A stretch of 64,000 nucleotides of DNA from Brevundimonas sp. SORGH_AS_0993. GTDB lineage: Bacteria > Pseudomonadota > Alphaproteobacteria > Caulobacterales > Caulobacteraceae. Under the pieces are notes generated by a model, which was not told the DNA's origin, did not search any database, and saw nothing but the letters and a program-made list of their open reading frames with translations. Shown here piece by piece: positions 55,889 to 64,000 of this stretch. The stretch spans positions 2,051,001 through 2,115,000 of the forward strand of contig NZ_JAUTAH010000001.1 of assembly GCF_030818545.1 (NCBI RefSeq). Direction: 5' to 3'. The translations under genes were made by a program, and so were the position numbers. Every line of letters begins with the position of its first letter. Positions within the stretch are counted from its first letter, which is position 1.

Positions 55889-57007
55889 TTACAGCCCCAG
55901 CGCCCGGCGGATGTCGCGCCAGTCGACGTATTTGAAGTTCTGGCCGCCGCCGTCGTTGACGTCGTCCTGGATGACCACGACGCCCTCGGGGAAGGGGCCG
56001 ACCACGCCGCCGGCCGCCGCCAGGCCGTCGGCGCCGGTGACGCCGTCGACCGTCCCGTCCTTGACCACAAACCGGCCCTTGTACTGGGGAGCGCCGGCGT
56101 CGATGCGCCAGACGGGGAAGGCGGAATCGCCCTGGCTGGAGGCGATCAGATAGCGGCCCGAGGCGTCGGTTATGGTGGTCAGGCCCTCGGCGTCGGCGAC
56201 CAGAATGTCCTTGGCTATGGGCTGGATCAGGGTGCGGGCCGCGCCCGAGGCCGGGTCCAGATCATAGCGCCACAGGCCGACGTTCTCCTCGTTGACGAAC
56301 AGGGCGCCCGAAGCCTCGTCGGCGGCGCAGCCTTCGGAGATGGAGCCGATCTCGGCCCGGCGCACCTCGCGGGCCGTGGGTTGGCCGGCGGCGTCGACCC
56401 CCAGGACATATTGTCGCAGCTCGCCTTCGTGGCCCACCAGAACCGCGTGGACCTGATCGCCGCGCCGGGCGAAGCAGAAGCCATACGGTTCCACCACGTC
56501 GGTGCGGATCGAGCCCCAGGACTGGACGGCGTTGTCGGCCGAGGTCGCGGCGGGATCGAAACGATAGAGGGCGACGCCCACCCTGCCCGGCGTGCGGTCG
56601 CTGGCGCCCAGGACGACCTGCGGCCGGCCGCCGATCGACAGGCCCTCGACCACGTCCACATTGTTCAGCAGACCTTCGGGCAGGAACTGCAGGACCCGCC
56701 CGTCCAGCCCATAGATATAGAGACCCGCCTTCTTGTCAGTGCCGGCGACAAAGCCCGGCGTGGCCACGCCTTTCACCCGGACCGGGCGCGCCGAGGCCCA
56801 CACGGCGGGGTCGTCCGCGGCGTCCTGGCCGGGCTGTCCGACCGGCGGCGTCTCCAACAAGGCGTGGACCACGGCGCCGCGCCCCACCACCCCGTCGCCC
56901 TCGCCCTGGAAATCGACCTCGTGCGTGGCGCAGGCGCCGAGCAGGGTCAGGGCGGCGACGGCCGAGACTCGGGCCAGGGCGCGGACGGGAACGGGAACGG
57001 GGCGCAT
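55889..57007 (-). CDS. Beta-propeller phytase (3-phytase), lipoprotein
   Basis: A 372-residue secreted phytase. The signal ends in a lipobox at LLGAC (Cys26), so the enzyme is likely anchored to the envelope. The six-bladed propeller carries DAADDPAVWASA, TDKKAGLYIYGLDG, NNVDVVEG, SEGCAADEASGALFVNEENVG, ADAEGLTTI and the C-terminal DGGGQNFKYVDW, all typical of Ca2+-dependent beta-propeller phytases that release phosphate from phytate. ATG 57007 follows GGAG; a longer upstream frame is not supported. Divergent from a TonB-dependent receptor, a pairing known from related bacteria. Confidence 0.94.
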   Translation of the reverse strand: MRPVPVPVRALARVSAVAALTLLGACATHEVDFQGEGDGVVGRGAVVHALLETPPVGQPGQDAADDPAVWASARPVRVKGVATPGFVAGTDKKAGLYIYGLDGRVLQFLPEGLLNNVDVVEGLSIGGRPQVVLGASDRTPGRVGVALYRFDPAATSADNAVQSWGSIRTDVVEPYGFCFARRGDQVHAVLVGHEGELRQYVLGVDAAGQPTAREVRRAEIGSISEGCAADEASGALFVNEENVGLWRYDLDPASGAARTLIQPIAKDILVADAEGLTTITDASGRYLIASSQGDSAFPVWRIDAGAPQYKGRFVVKDGTVDGVTGADGLAAAGGVVGPFPEGVVVIQDDVNDGGGQNFKYVDWRDIRRALGL

Positions 57008-57071
57008 GACAATCTCCGGATGATCCGTCCCGTCTCTCGGGAAGGGGCCGTGCCGGGTCAACGGCATTGGC

Positions 57072-57088
57072 GTGACGGTTTGATCGAC
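57072..57088 (-). promoter_or_regulatory. PhoB-like box facing the phytase gene
   Basis: Read on the minus strand: GTCGATCAAACCGTCAC. The segment ATCAAACCGTCAC fits the second half of a Pho box (CTGTCAT half-sites spaced four bases apart) well, the first half poorly. It is about 65-80 bases upstream of the phytase start. Confidence 0.45.
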
Positions 57089-57153
57089 GTTCGGTGAAAA
57101 ACACGACGGGTCGGGACGGAATGTCGTCCTTCGTTCGAAAAACCGCGAAATCC

Positions 57154-57171
57154 GTGTCGTCAAACCGTCGT
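57154..57171 (+). promoter_or_regulatory. PhoB-like box facing the TonB-dependent receptor gene
   Basis: GTGTCGT, then CAAA, then CCGTCGT: two seven-base half-sites with the four-base spacing of a Pho box, each matching CTGTCAT at five of seven positions. It shares TCAAACCGTC with the box on the other strand and lies 79-96 bases before the receptor start. Confidence 0.5.
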
Positions 57172-57249
57172 TTTCGCGTCGTCGCGGGTGGCTAAGCGGC
57201 GCGTCGCCGGTCGGACTTCACCCGTGTTCGCCGGAGGGGACCGACCGAC

Positions 57250-60112
57250 ATGAAACCTTCTCTGCTGCTGAGCGCCGCCCTGGCGCCTCTGATCCTGGCG
57301 CCGATGGCGCCGGCCGCCCAGGCCGACACCGCCGCTGCGGTCGCCTCCGCCGTCGCCGGGGACGTGATTTTCGGGCGCGTCACCAACGCCTCAGGCGCGC
57401 CCCTGCCGGGAGCCGAGATCCTGGTGCGCGGGTCGGGCCAGCGGGTCGTGGCCAACAGCCATGGCGAGTTCACCCTGCCGGCGGCGACGACCGGATCGGT
57501 CATTCCTGGACGTCCGCTACCTGGGCCTGCCCTCGGCCAGCCAGACGGTCGTGACCACGCCAGGCCAGGACGCCAACGTCGCCATCGTCCTGGGCGCCGC
57601 GACGGCGACCCAGGTGGCCGACGTGATCGTAACCGGCGTCATCACCGACGGCGTGGCCCGCTCGCTGAACCAGCAGAAGAACGCCGACGGCACGGTCAAC
57701 GTCCTGTCGGCCGACGCCATCGGCCGCTATCCCGACCCGAACGTGGCCGAAAGCCTGCAACGTGTGCAGGGCATCGCCATCCAGCGCGACCAGGGCGAAG
57801 GCCGCTACATCAACGTGCGTGGCGCGCCGGCCGCCTTCACCGCCGTGTCGGTCGACGGGGTCGCCATTCCGGCCGTGTCGCCGACCACCCGCGCGGTCGA
57901 TCTGGACACCCTGCCCTCGGACATCGTCTCGACGGTGGAGGTCTCCAAGACCTTGCGTCCCAGCCAGGACGCCGATTCCATCGCCGGCGCCGTGGACATC
58001 AAGACCCGCTCGCCCTTCGACAAGCGCCGCCTGGCGGTCAGCGGCTACGCCGGCGGCAGCTATAACGACTACGGCGGTTCGGACAGCCGCGCGGGCGCGA
58101 CCGTCTCCAACGTCTTCGGCCCCGACCACACCTTCGGCGCCCTTTTGTCGGTCAGCTATTCCGAAACCAACCGCCGTCCGGACAATGTCGAGAATGCGTG
58201 GATCTTCGATGACCGGCAGACGATCGGAAGCGGCGCCAAGGCCAAGGCAAACCCTGCCTATAACCACTATGTCCTCGATGAAGCGCTGTTCAAGGACTAT
58301 GAGACGAAACGCACCCGCACAGCGGTCACGGGCGCTCTGGAGTGGCGGCCCGACGACGCGCTTCGGGCCTGGGTCAGGGGGTCGTTCGCCGAGTTCAACG
58401 ACGACGAGTACCGCGACACCTTGCGCTTCACCTATTCGGACGGCGTCGCCACGGGCACGGTGACGGATCAGGCCGCGACCTACGAGGGCGCATCTATCCA
58501 CAAGGCTTTGCGTCACCGTGAGCAGGACAACAAGATCACCACCCTGAACACGGGCGGCGAATACACCTTCGGCAATGGCGCGGTCTGGGACGCTACACTG
58601 GCGTGGGCCCGCAGCGAACAGACCTATCCCCACCGTGACGAGGTCGTCTATCGCTCGAACGATCCTCAGAAGATCAACTACGACACGACCGACCACTATG
58701 CGCCGACCTATTCGCCGTTCGCCTCGACCTACTATTCGACGCCGGCGAACTTCACCTTCCGCGAGAATACGTTCCGCAGCAACGACACCAACCAGGAAGA
58801 CGTGTCGTTCAAGACGAACTACGAATTGCCGACGATCATCGCCGGACGGGAAGTGACGCTGAAGTTCGGCGCCAAATATTCGACCCGCGACGTGTCGGCG
58901 GACGAGGAACGCTATCGCGACCGCACCAAGACGTCGCCGGTGAACCCCGGCGCGCTGGCCGATCTGCTCAGCGGTCGCCCGTCGCGCAACTATGACTATG
59001 ACCTGGGCGTGAAGTTCGATCACGGCCTGGCCACAGACTATCTGAACGGCATCCGCGCCACCTCCACCACGGCGGCGTCGCGCCGCACGCCCCAGTCCGT
59101 CACCGCCGACTATACCGCCAACGAAGACATTCTGGCCGGTTATGGCCAGGCCAGGTTCGACATCGGCGCCACCAATGTCCTGCTTGGCCTGCGCGTCGAA
59201 AAGACCGATTTCGAAGGCGGCGCGACCAGCGTGAGCGCCACGAACGTCCAGATGCCGGTTTCGGTCAAGCGCGACCAGACGGACTTCTTCCCCAACCTGA
59301 CGCTGCGCCACAGCTTCAGCGATCATCTGATCGGCCGGTTCGCCCTGACGCGGGCCATCTCACGCCCCGACTACGCCGACATCGTGCCGCGCGTGCTGGA
59401 GACGACCGACAGCGGCAAGACGACCGTGACGCGCGGCAATCCCGACCTCAAGCCGACTCTGTCCAACAACCTCGACCTGGGCCTGGAATACTATCTGCGT
59501 CCGCTGGGCGTGATTTCGGCCAACGCCTTCTACAAGGACCTGTCGAACTACCGCTTCACCCTGGTCACGGACGGTGTGCCCTATGTGACCCCGACCACCA
59601 CGGTCGCCCAGGTGACGGAGGCCCGCAATGCGCGCGACGGGCATCTGGCGGGCGTCGAGTTCAACTGGCAGCAGACATTCGACTTCCTGCCGGGCTGGGC
59701 CTCGGGCTTGGGCCTATTCGCCAACTACACCCTGACGGACGCGGAGATCAAAACCAGCCGCGCCTTCGCCGGCCGCGACGCCTTCGCCCTGCCGGGCCAG
59801 TCGGATGCGACCTACAACGCCGCCCTGTTCTACGAGAAGTACGGCTTCAGCGCCCGCCTGTCGTACACCCATCGCGGCGACTTCCTGGAGGCGATCAACG
59901 CCACCAACCCCGGCCTGGATCTGTGGGTCGAAGGGCGCGGTCAGCTGGACTTCACCTCCAGCTACGACTTCGGCAACGGGATCGAACTGTTCGGCGAGGC
60001 CAAGAACCTGACCGACAGCGCGGGCGTCCGCTACTACGGCGTCAAGGAGCGGACCTACGAGTACGAGAAGTTCGGCTACAACGTCTTCGTGGGCCTGCGC
60101 TTCAAGCTGTAG
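57250..60112 (+). pseudogene. TonB-dependent receptor with one frameshift
   Basis: An outer-membrane receptor paired with the phytase, probably for phytate-derived or other phosphate compounds. From ATG 57250 come a signal peptide (MKPSLLLSAALAPLILAP), a carboxypeptidase-like domain (VFGRVTN-type, SGAPLPGAEILVRG), then a frame change at about 57503-57507 in GTCATTCCTGG. Removing one C restores TTGSVILDVRYLGL and a continuous 953-residue protein. Beyond it are the plug (NVAESLQRVQGIAIQRDQGEG) and the barrel ending in NVFVGLRFKL. Either a recent mutation, a phase-variable site or an assembly error. Confidence 0.88.
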
Positions 60113-60137
60113 GCGCCGATCGCCGGACGAGAGACGG

Positions 60138-60166
60138 GGGCCGGGCGGCGACGTCCGGCCCTTTTT
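60138..60166 (+). terminator. Rho-independent terminator of the TonB-dependent receptor gene
   Basis: GGGCCGG (60138-60144) pairs with CCGGCCC (60155-60161), followed by TTTTT. It lies 26 bases after the stop. Confidence 0.82.
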
Positions 60167-60279
60167 CTGTGCGAACCGGGCGAACAAGTCCCATATTGCG
60201 CCTGGCGGTTGACCCGGACGGGTCTGGCGCCTAAGCCCCGCGCGAGCCCTGCCGCAGCGCCGAACGATCAGAGGATACC

Positions 60280-61716
60280 ATGGCCGAAGCCCCCGCTCCC
60301 TACGACGTCGTCATCATCGGCGGGGGGCCCGGCGGCTATAACGCCGCGATCCGCGCCGGCCAGCTGGGCCTGAAGGTCGCCTGCGTGGAGATGCGCGCGA
60401 CGCTGGGCGGCACCTGCCTGAACGTCGGCTGCATGCCGTCCAAGGCCCTGCTTCACGCCTCGGAACTGTGGGACGCCGCCAACGGCGAGTTCGCCAAGAT
60501 CGGCATCGAGGTCTCGCCCAAGCTGAACCTTCGCCAGATGCACAAGGCCAAGGACGAGAGCGTCACCGCCCTGACCAAGGGGATCGAGTTCCTGTTCAAG
60601 AAGAACAAGGTCGACTGGATCAAGGGCAAGGGCAAGATCGCCGGCCATTCTGCTGCGGGGGGGGGCAAGGTCGAAGTCACCGCCGCCGACGGATCGGTGC
60701 AGACGCTGGAGGCCAAGAACATCGTCATCGCCACGGGCTCGGAGCCGACCCCCCTGCCGGGCGTCGCCTTCGAGGACGGCAAGGTGATCGATTCCACCGG
60801 CGCCCTGTCCCTGCCGGCCGTGCCCAGGAAGCTGATCGTGGTCGGCGCCGGCATCATCGGCCTGGAGCTGGGCTCGGTGTGGCGCCGCCTGGGCGCCGAG
60901 GTGACGGTGGTGGAGTTCCTGGACCGGATCACGCCGGGCATGGACACCGAGGTCGCCACCGCCTTCCAACGCACCCTGACCAAACAGGGCATGAGCTTCA
61001 AACTGGGCGCCAAGGTCACGGGCGCCAAGTCGGACAAGGACGGGGTGGAGCTGACGGTCGAACCCTCGGCCGGCGGCGCGCCCGAAAAGATCAAGGGCGA
61101 TGTCGTCCTGGTCGCCATCGGCCGCCGTCCCTACACCGAGGGGTTGGGTCTGGAGACCATCGGCGTCACGCCGGACAAGCGCGGCTTCATCGACCACAAC
61201 CACTTCAAGGTGGCCGGCCAAGTCAACGAGGGCGGCGTCTGGGTGATCGGCGACGTGACCCACGGTCCGATGCTGGCGCACAAGGCGGAAGAGGACGCGG
61301 TCGCCGCCATCGACATCATCGCCGGCAAGTACGGCCACGTCGATTACGCCCTGGTGCCCAGCGTGGTCTATACGGCCCCGGAAGTCGCCTGGGTCGGCCA
61401 GACCGAGGACCAGCTGAAGGCCGCGGGCGTCGCCTACAAGAAGGGCAAGTTCCCCTTCATGGCCAACAGCCGCGCCAAGATCAATCACGAGACCGACGGC
61501 TTCGTGAAGGTTCTGGCCGACGCCGCGACCGACAAGGTGCTGGGCGTCCACATCATGGGTCCGCAGGCCGGCGAGATGATCCACGAGGCCGCCATCGCCA
61601 TGAGCTTCGGCGGCGCCTCGGAAGACATCGCCCGCACCTGCCACGCCCACCCGACCCGTTCGGAAGCCGTCCGTCAGGCGGCCATGGACGTCGAAGGCTG
61701 GGCCATGCAGGTCTGA
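60280..61716 (+). CDS. lpd: Dihydrolipoyl dehydrogenase (E3), second copy
   Basis: A 478-residue lipoamide dehydrogenase. Motifs are IGGGPGGYNAAIRAGQLG, CLNVGCMPSK, VGAGIIGLELGSVWRRLG, WVIGDVTHGPMLAHKAEED and the catalytic CHAHPTRSEAVRQA. It is of the type that serves 2-oxoglutarate and pyruvate dehydrogenase complexes in alphaproteobacteria (CLNVGCMPSKALLH and a TXG-MPSK layout), unlike the shorter, bkd-associated copy at 8444. No sucAB gene is adjacent in this window. GAGGA lies six bases before ATG 60280. Confidence 0.95.
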   Translation: MAEAPAPYDVVIIGGGPGGYNAAIRAGQLGLKVACVEMRATLGGTCLNVGCMPSKALLHASELWDAANGEFAKIGIEVSPKLNLRQMHKAKDESVTALTKGIEFLFKKNKVDWIKGKGKIAGHSAAGGGKVEVTAADGSVQTLEAKNIVIATGSEPTPLPGVAFEDGKVIDSTGALSLPAVPRKLIVVGAGIIGLELGSVWRRLGAEVTVVEFLDRITPGMDTEVATAFQRTLTKQGMSFKLGAKVTGAKSDKDGVELTVEPSAGGAPEKIKGDVVLVAIGRRPYTEGLGLETIGVTPDKRGFIDHNHFKVAGQVNEGGVWVIGDVTHGPMLAHKAEEDAVAAIDIIAGKYGHVDYALVPSVVYTAPEVAWVGQTEDQLKAAGVAYKKGKFPFMANSRAKINHETDGFVKVLADAATDKVLGVHIMGPQAGEMIHEAAIAMSFGGASEDIARTCHAHPTRSEAVRQAAMDVEGWAMQV

Positions 61717-61769
61717 TCCGTCCCGTCCCGGCGCGAGGATCGGGACAAGCTCGCACCAAGACTTCAAGC

Positions 61770-61806
61770 ACCCCGGAGGCGTCGCGCCTTCGGGGTCTTT
61801 TCTTTC
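61770..61806 (+). terminator. Rho-independent terminator of the second lpd gene
   Basis: ACCCCGGAGGCG (61770-61781) pairs with CGCCTTCGGGGT (61785-61796) with one G-U pair, followed by a T-rich tail (CTTTTCTTT). Confidence 0.88.
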
Positions 61807-61834
61807 CGGCGACCGACGGCGGCCGGATGAGGCT

Positions 61835-63088
61835 CTAAACGGGCTGGCCCCTCAACAGGCGGGGCAGGTCGCCGGTCGCGCCGCCCGCCTCGTGCATGAA
61901 GGCGCGACGCAGCGGACCGATGCGGTTGACCGCCGCCATGCCCAGATCGCGCGCCAGCCGGATCGGAGCGATGTCGTTCGAGAACAGGCGCACGAAGGCG
62001 TCGAAGCCCGCCGCCAGGGCCGCATTGTCGAACCGGCGCCAGCGCGCATACCGTTCCAGCACCGTTTCGGCGCCCGGATCCTCGCCCAGGCGCGCGGCCT
62101 CGGCCAGCACCTCGGCCAGGGCGGCGGCGTCCTTCAGCCCCATGTTCAGCCCCTGGCCCGCGACCGGGTGAACGCCGTGGGCGGCGTCGCCGATCAGGGC
62201 GATGCGCGGCGCGACCAGCCGTTCGGCCAGGCTGAGCGAGAGGGGATAGACGAAGCGCGGCCCCTCGACCGTCACACCGTCCAAAAATTCGCCGAACCGC
62301 CGCATCAGATGGGCGTGGAAGGCGTCGTCCGACGCCGCGCGCAGCGCCTCGGCCCGCCGCGTGGTCTCGGTCCAGACCAGGCTGGCGCGCTGGTCGGTCA
62401 GGGGCAGGATGGCGAAGGGGCCGCCCGGCAGGAAATATTCGTGGGCGACATCGCCGTGGTCGCGGCCCAGCCGGACCGTCGCCACCACGCCGCTCTGACC
62501 ATAGCCCCAGCCGACCGTGTCGATCCCGGCCGCCCGGCGCACGGCCGATCCGCGGCCCTCGGCGCCGACGACCAGGGCCGCCGTCAGCGCGGCGCCGTCG
62601 GCCAGGGTGACGGTCGCCCGCCCCGCATCGGTCCGCACGTCCGCCACCGCAGCCGGCGCGCGCACCTCGATCCCGGCCCGCGTCACCGCCTCGGCCAAGG
62701 CGGCGCGGATGCGGCGGTTCTCGACCATGTATCCCAGGGGCTCGCCCCCGGTGCGCCCGCCGATCTCCTCGGCGTCGAACCGCAGAAAGGCCGGAGAGGC
62801 CGCGCGGCTGGCCGCGCCCGGCCGGCGTCCGTCCGTCACCAGAATATGGTCCATCCGGCAGGCATGCGGCCGCAAGGCGTCGCCCAGACCCAGGGCGTCC
62901 AGCATCCGGAAGGTCGCAAAGGCGATGGCGGTCGACCGCCCGTCGAAGGTCGGCGCCAGCTGGGCGTCGAACGGCTGGGGATCGACCATGACCACCTTCA
63001 GTCCGCCTTGCGCCGCCGCCAGGGCGAAGGCGGCCCCGGCCAGGCCCGCGCCGGCGATGACGATGTCGTAGGGTTCGGTGTCGGCCAT
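61835..63088 (-). CDS. FAD-dependent monooxygenase of the UbiH/UbiF/COQ6 family
   Basis: A 417-residue flavoprotein hydroxylase most likely acting in ubiquinone ring hydroxylation. It has the N-terminal FAD loop IVIAGAGLAGAAFALAAAQ, the DG motif in LVVGAEGRGSAVRR, and the second FAD motif with RIALIGDAAHGVHPVAGQGLNMGLKD, which is diagnostic for the UbiH/VisC/COQ6 group. Alphaproteobacteria use varied sets of these enzymes, so the ring position it hydroxylates cannot be read from sequence. It diverges from ftsK over 166 bases. Confidence 0.9.
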   Translation of the reverse strand: MADTEPYDIVIAGAGLAGAAFALAAAQGGLKVVMVDPQPFDAQLAPTFDGRSTAIAFATFRMLDALGLGDALRPHACRMDHILVTDGRRPGAASRAASPAFLRFDAEEIGGRTGGEPLGYMVENRRIRAALAEAVTRAGIEVRAPAAVADVRTDAGRATVTLADGAALTAALVVGAEGRGSAVRRAAGIDTVGWGYGQSGVVATVRLGRDHGDVAHEYFLPGGPFAILPLTDQRASLVWTETTRRAEALRAASDDAFHAHLMRRFGEFLDGVTVEGPRFVYPLSLSLAERLVAPRIALIGDAAHGVHPVAGQGLNMGLKDAAALAEVLAEAARLGEDPGAETVLERYARWRRFDNAALAAGFDAFVRLFSNDIAPIRLARDLGMAAVNRIGPLRRAFMHEAGGATGDLPRLLRGQPV

Positions 63089-63254
63089 GACAGGCTTGTC
63101 GCCTCGCCAAGGCGAAAGGTCCAGAGGGCCAAACGCCCCAGGGTCGCCTTCCGCGACGCGAGAAGCGCCAAGGCCAAGCTGGTGAACAGGCCGTTAACCC
63201 TGCGGATGCGACAAGGACGGTCGAACGTCAGCCGCCCGGAAGGTTTCGCCCTTC

Positions 63255-64000
63255 ATGTCCACCGCCCTCGCCGTCGGCCGCCAGGCCTGGATCAGCGCCC
63301 GCATCCTGTGGGACGCCCCCTTCGTCGTGCGGTTCCGGGGCGTGCTGCAGGCCCTGTTGGCGGTCTTGTTGCTGATCGCCCTGATGTCGTGGAACCCGCT
63401 GGACGCCAGCCTGAACGCGGCCTCCAGCGTGGCGCCGACCAACTGGCTGGGGGCGAACGGCGCCCTTTTCGCCGACCTGTTCATGCAGTCCCTGGGCCTG
63501 GCCGCCTGGCCGGCCGCCCTGCTGCTGGGCGCCTTCGGCCTGGCCCGCGCGGTCGGCGACGCGCTTCAGCCGCGCCTGAAGCCCACGCCGGTCAAGGCCC
63601 TGGCGGCGACGGGCGGAACCCTGCTGCTGTCCGGCGCCCTGGCGGCCCTGGCCGCGCCCGCCGCCTGGCCCCTGGCCGCCGGCCTGGGCGGGCTCTGGGG
63701 CGAGGCCCTGACCGGACTGACGGCCAGGGGAATCGGCGCCCTGCACATGCCCGGCGGCCGGATCATCGCCGGCCTGCTGTTCCTGGGCGGCGGGCTGTGG
63801 CTGACCGCCTACGCCGTCGGCATCCGCGCCTCGGACTTCCTGGACGCCCTGCACTGGGGCCGATCGCTGCGCGCGCCGACCCCGCCGCGTCAGGCCCCGC
63901 GCCCGGCCGCCCCGAAGGCGGCCGCCAAACGCCCCCGGACCAAGCCGCGCGACGCCGCGCCCGAGGCGCCGCTGGACGTGACCGCCCCCTTCGTCTCGCC
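63255..64000 (+). CDS. ftsK: DNA translocase FtsK, N-terminal part, cut by window
   Basis: The first 248 residues of FtsK, which anchors at the division septum and pumps chromosome ends to dif for XerC/XerD. The N-terminal membrane domain shows four hydrophobic segments (for example GVLQALLAVLLLIALMSWNPLDAS and AAWPAALLLGAFGLARAV), then a linker rich in Pro, Ala, Lys and Arg begins; the motor and gamma domains lie beyond the right edge. SWNPLDAS is a typical FtsK signature. ATG 63255 has GGAAGG upstream. xerC at 42339 is its known partner. Confidence 0.93.
   Translation, partial: MSTALAVGRQAWISARILWDAPFVVRFRGVLQALLAVLLLIALMSWNPLDASLNAASSVAPTNWLGANGALFADLFMQSLGLAAWPAALLLGAFGLARAVGDALQPRLKPTPVKALAATGGTLLLSGALAALAAPAAWPLAAGLGGLWGEALTGLTARGIGALHMPGGRIIAGLLFLGGGLWLTAYAVGIRASDFLDALHWGRSLRAPTPPRQAPRPAAPKAAAKRPRTKPRDAAPEAPLDVTAPFVS

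Noticed and set aside
57461-60112. The TonB-dependent receptor as a shorter intact gene
   Set aside because: A start at 57461 would lack a signal peptide, while a signal peptide and carboxypeptidase-like domain lie in the adjacent frame just upstream.

Overview
The window is GC-rich, densely coding DNA from an alphaproteobacterium. The best fit is the family Caulobacteraceae, most plausibly Brevundimonas. This rests on the rsmB-rpe-heparinase-purH block, the ChvI-ChvG-HprK-EIIA-HPr block, OmpA proteins, a TonB-dependent receptor paired with a beta-propeller phytase, and frequent GTG/TTG starts. The genus is inferred from gene content only. I found 55 protein genes (two cut by the window edges, two carrying frameshifts) and no rRNA, tRNA or CRISPR array. 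No gene-free stretch exceeds about 250 bases.

Layout. 1-7001 (minus): purH (cut), a heparinase-like lyase, rpe, rsmB and the potassium importer kup. 7171-8443: an Rrf2 regulator and an SDR. 8444-15075: the branched-chain 2-oxoacid dehydrogenase genes (E1alpha, E1beta, E2, E3) with a divergent Lrp regulator; an AT-richer gene of unknown function is wedged between E2 and E3. 15160-19828: pirin, a beta-propeller protein, mtgA and a TadG-like von Willebrand protein. 19846-24985: a 2OG-Fe oxygenase, two OmpA-family proteins, a MaoC hydratase and a PLP ammonia-lyase. 25052-34023: glpK, a phosphotransferase, a DUF1223 protein, two tandem prolyl oligopeptidases and a K+ channel.

34180-41024: dapF, maeB, rsmI, yraN, a SirB1-like gene, a small unknown gene and an SDR without the usual catalytic residues. 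41247-47044: a frameshifted aspartic protease, xerC, a DUF484 protein, a transaldolase and priA. 47061-55773: ahcY behind a strong palindrome, a flavoprotein, a large unknown protein, then the ChvI/ChvG two-component system running into HprK, EIIA and HPr. 55889-60112: a phytase and a divergent, frameshifted TonB-dependent receptor whose shared promoter region carries two PhoB-like boxes. 60280-64000: a second lipoamide dehydrogenase, a ubiquinone-type monooxygenase and the 5' part of ftsK.

Most of the window is ordinary chromosomal core. The most unusual signals are: a dispersed palindromic repeat family, one copy of which is translated as the linker of the E2 acyltransferase while another supplies the ribosome binding site of priA; the foreign-looking gene in the bkd cluster; the double insert in the TadG-like protein; and the facing PhoB-like boxes between phytase and receptor. 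I did not find a clearly new multi-gene system.
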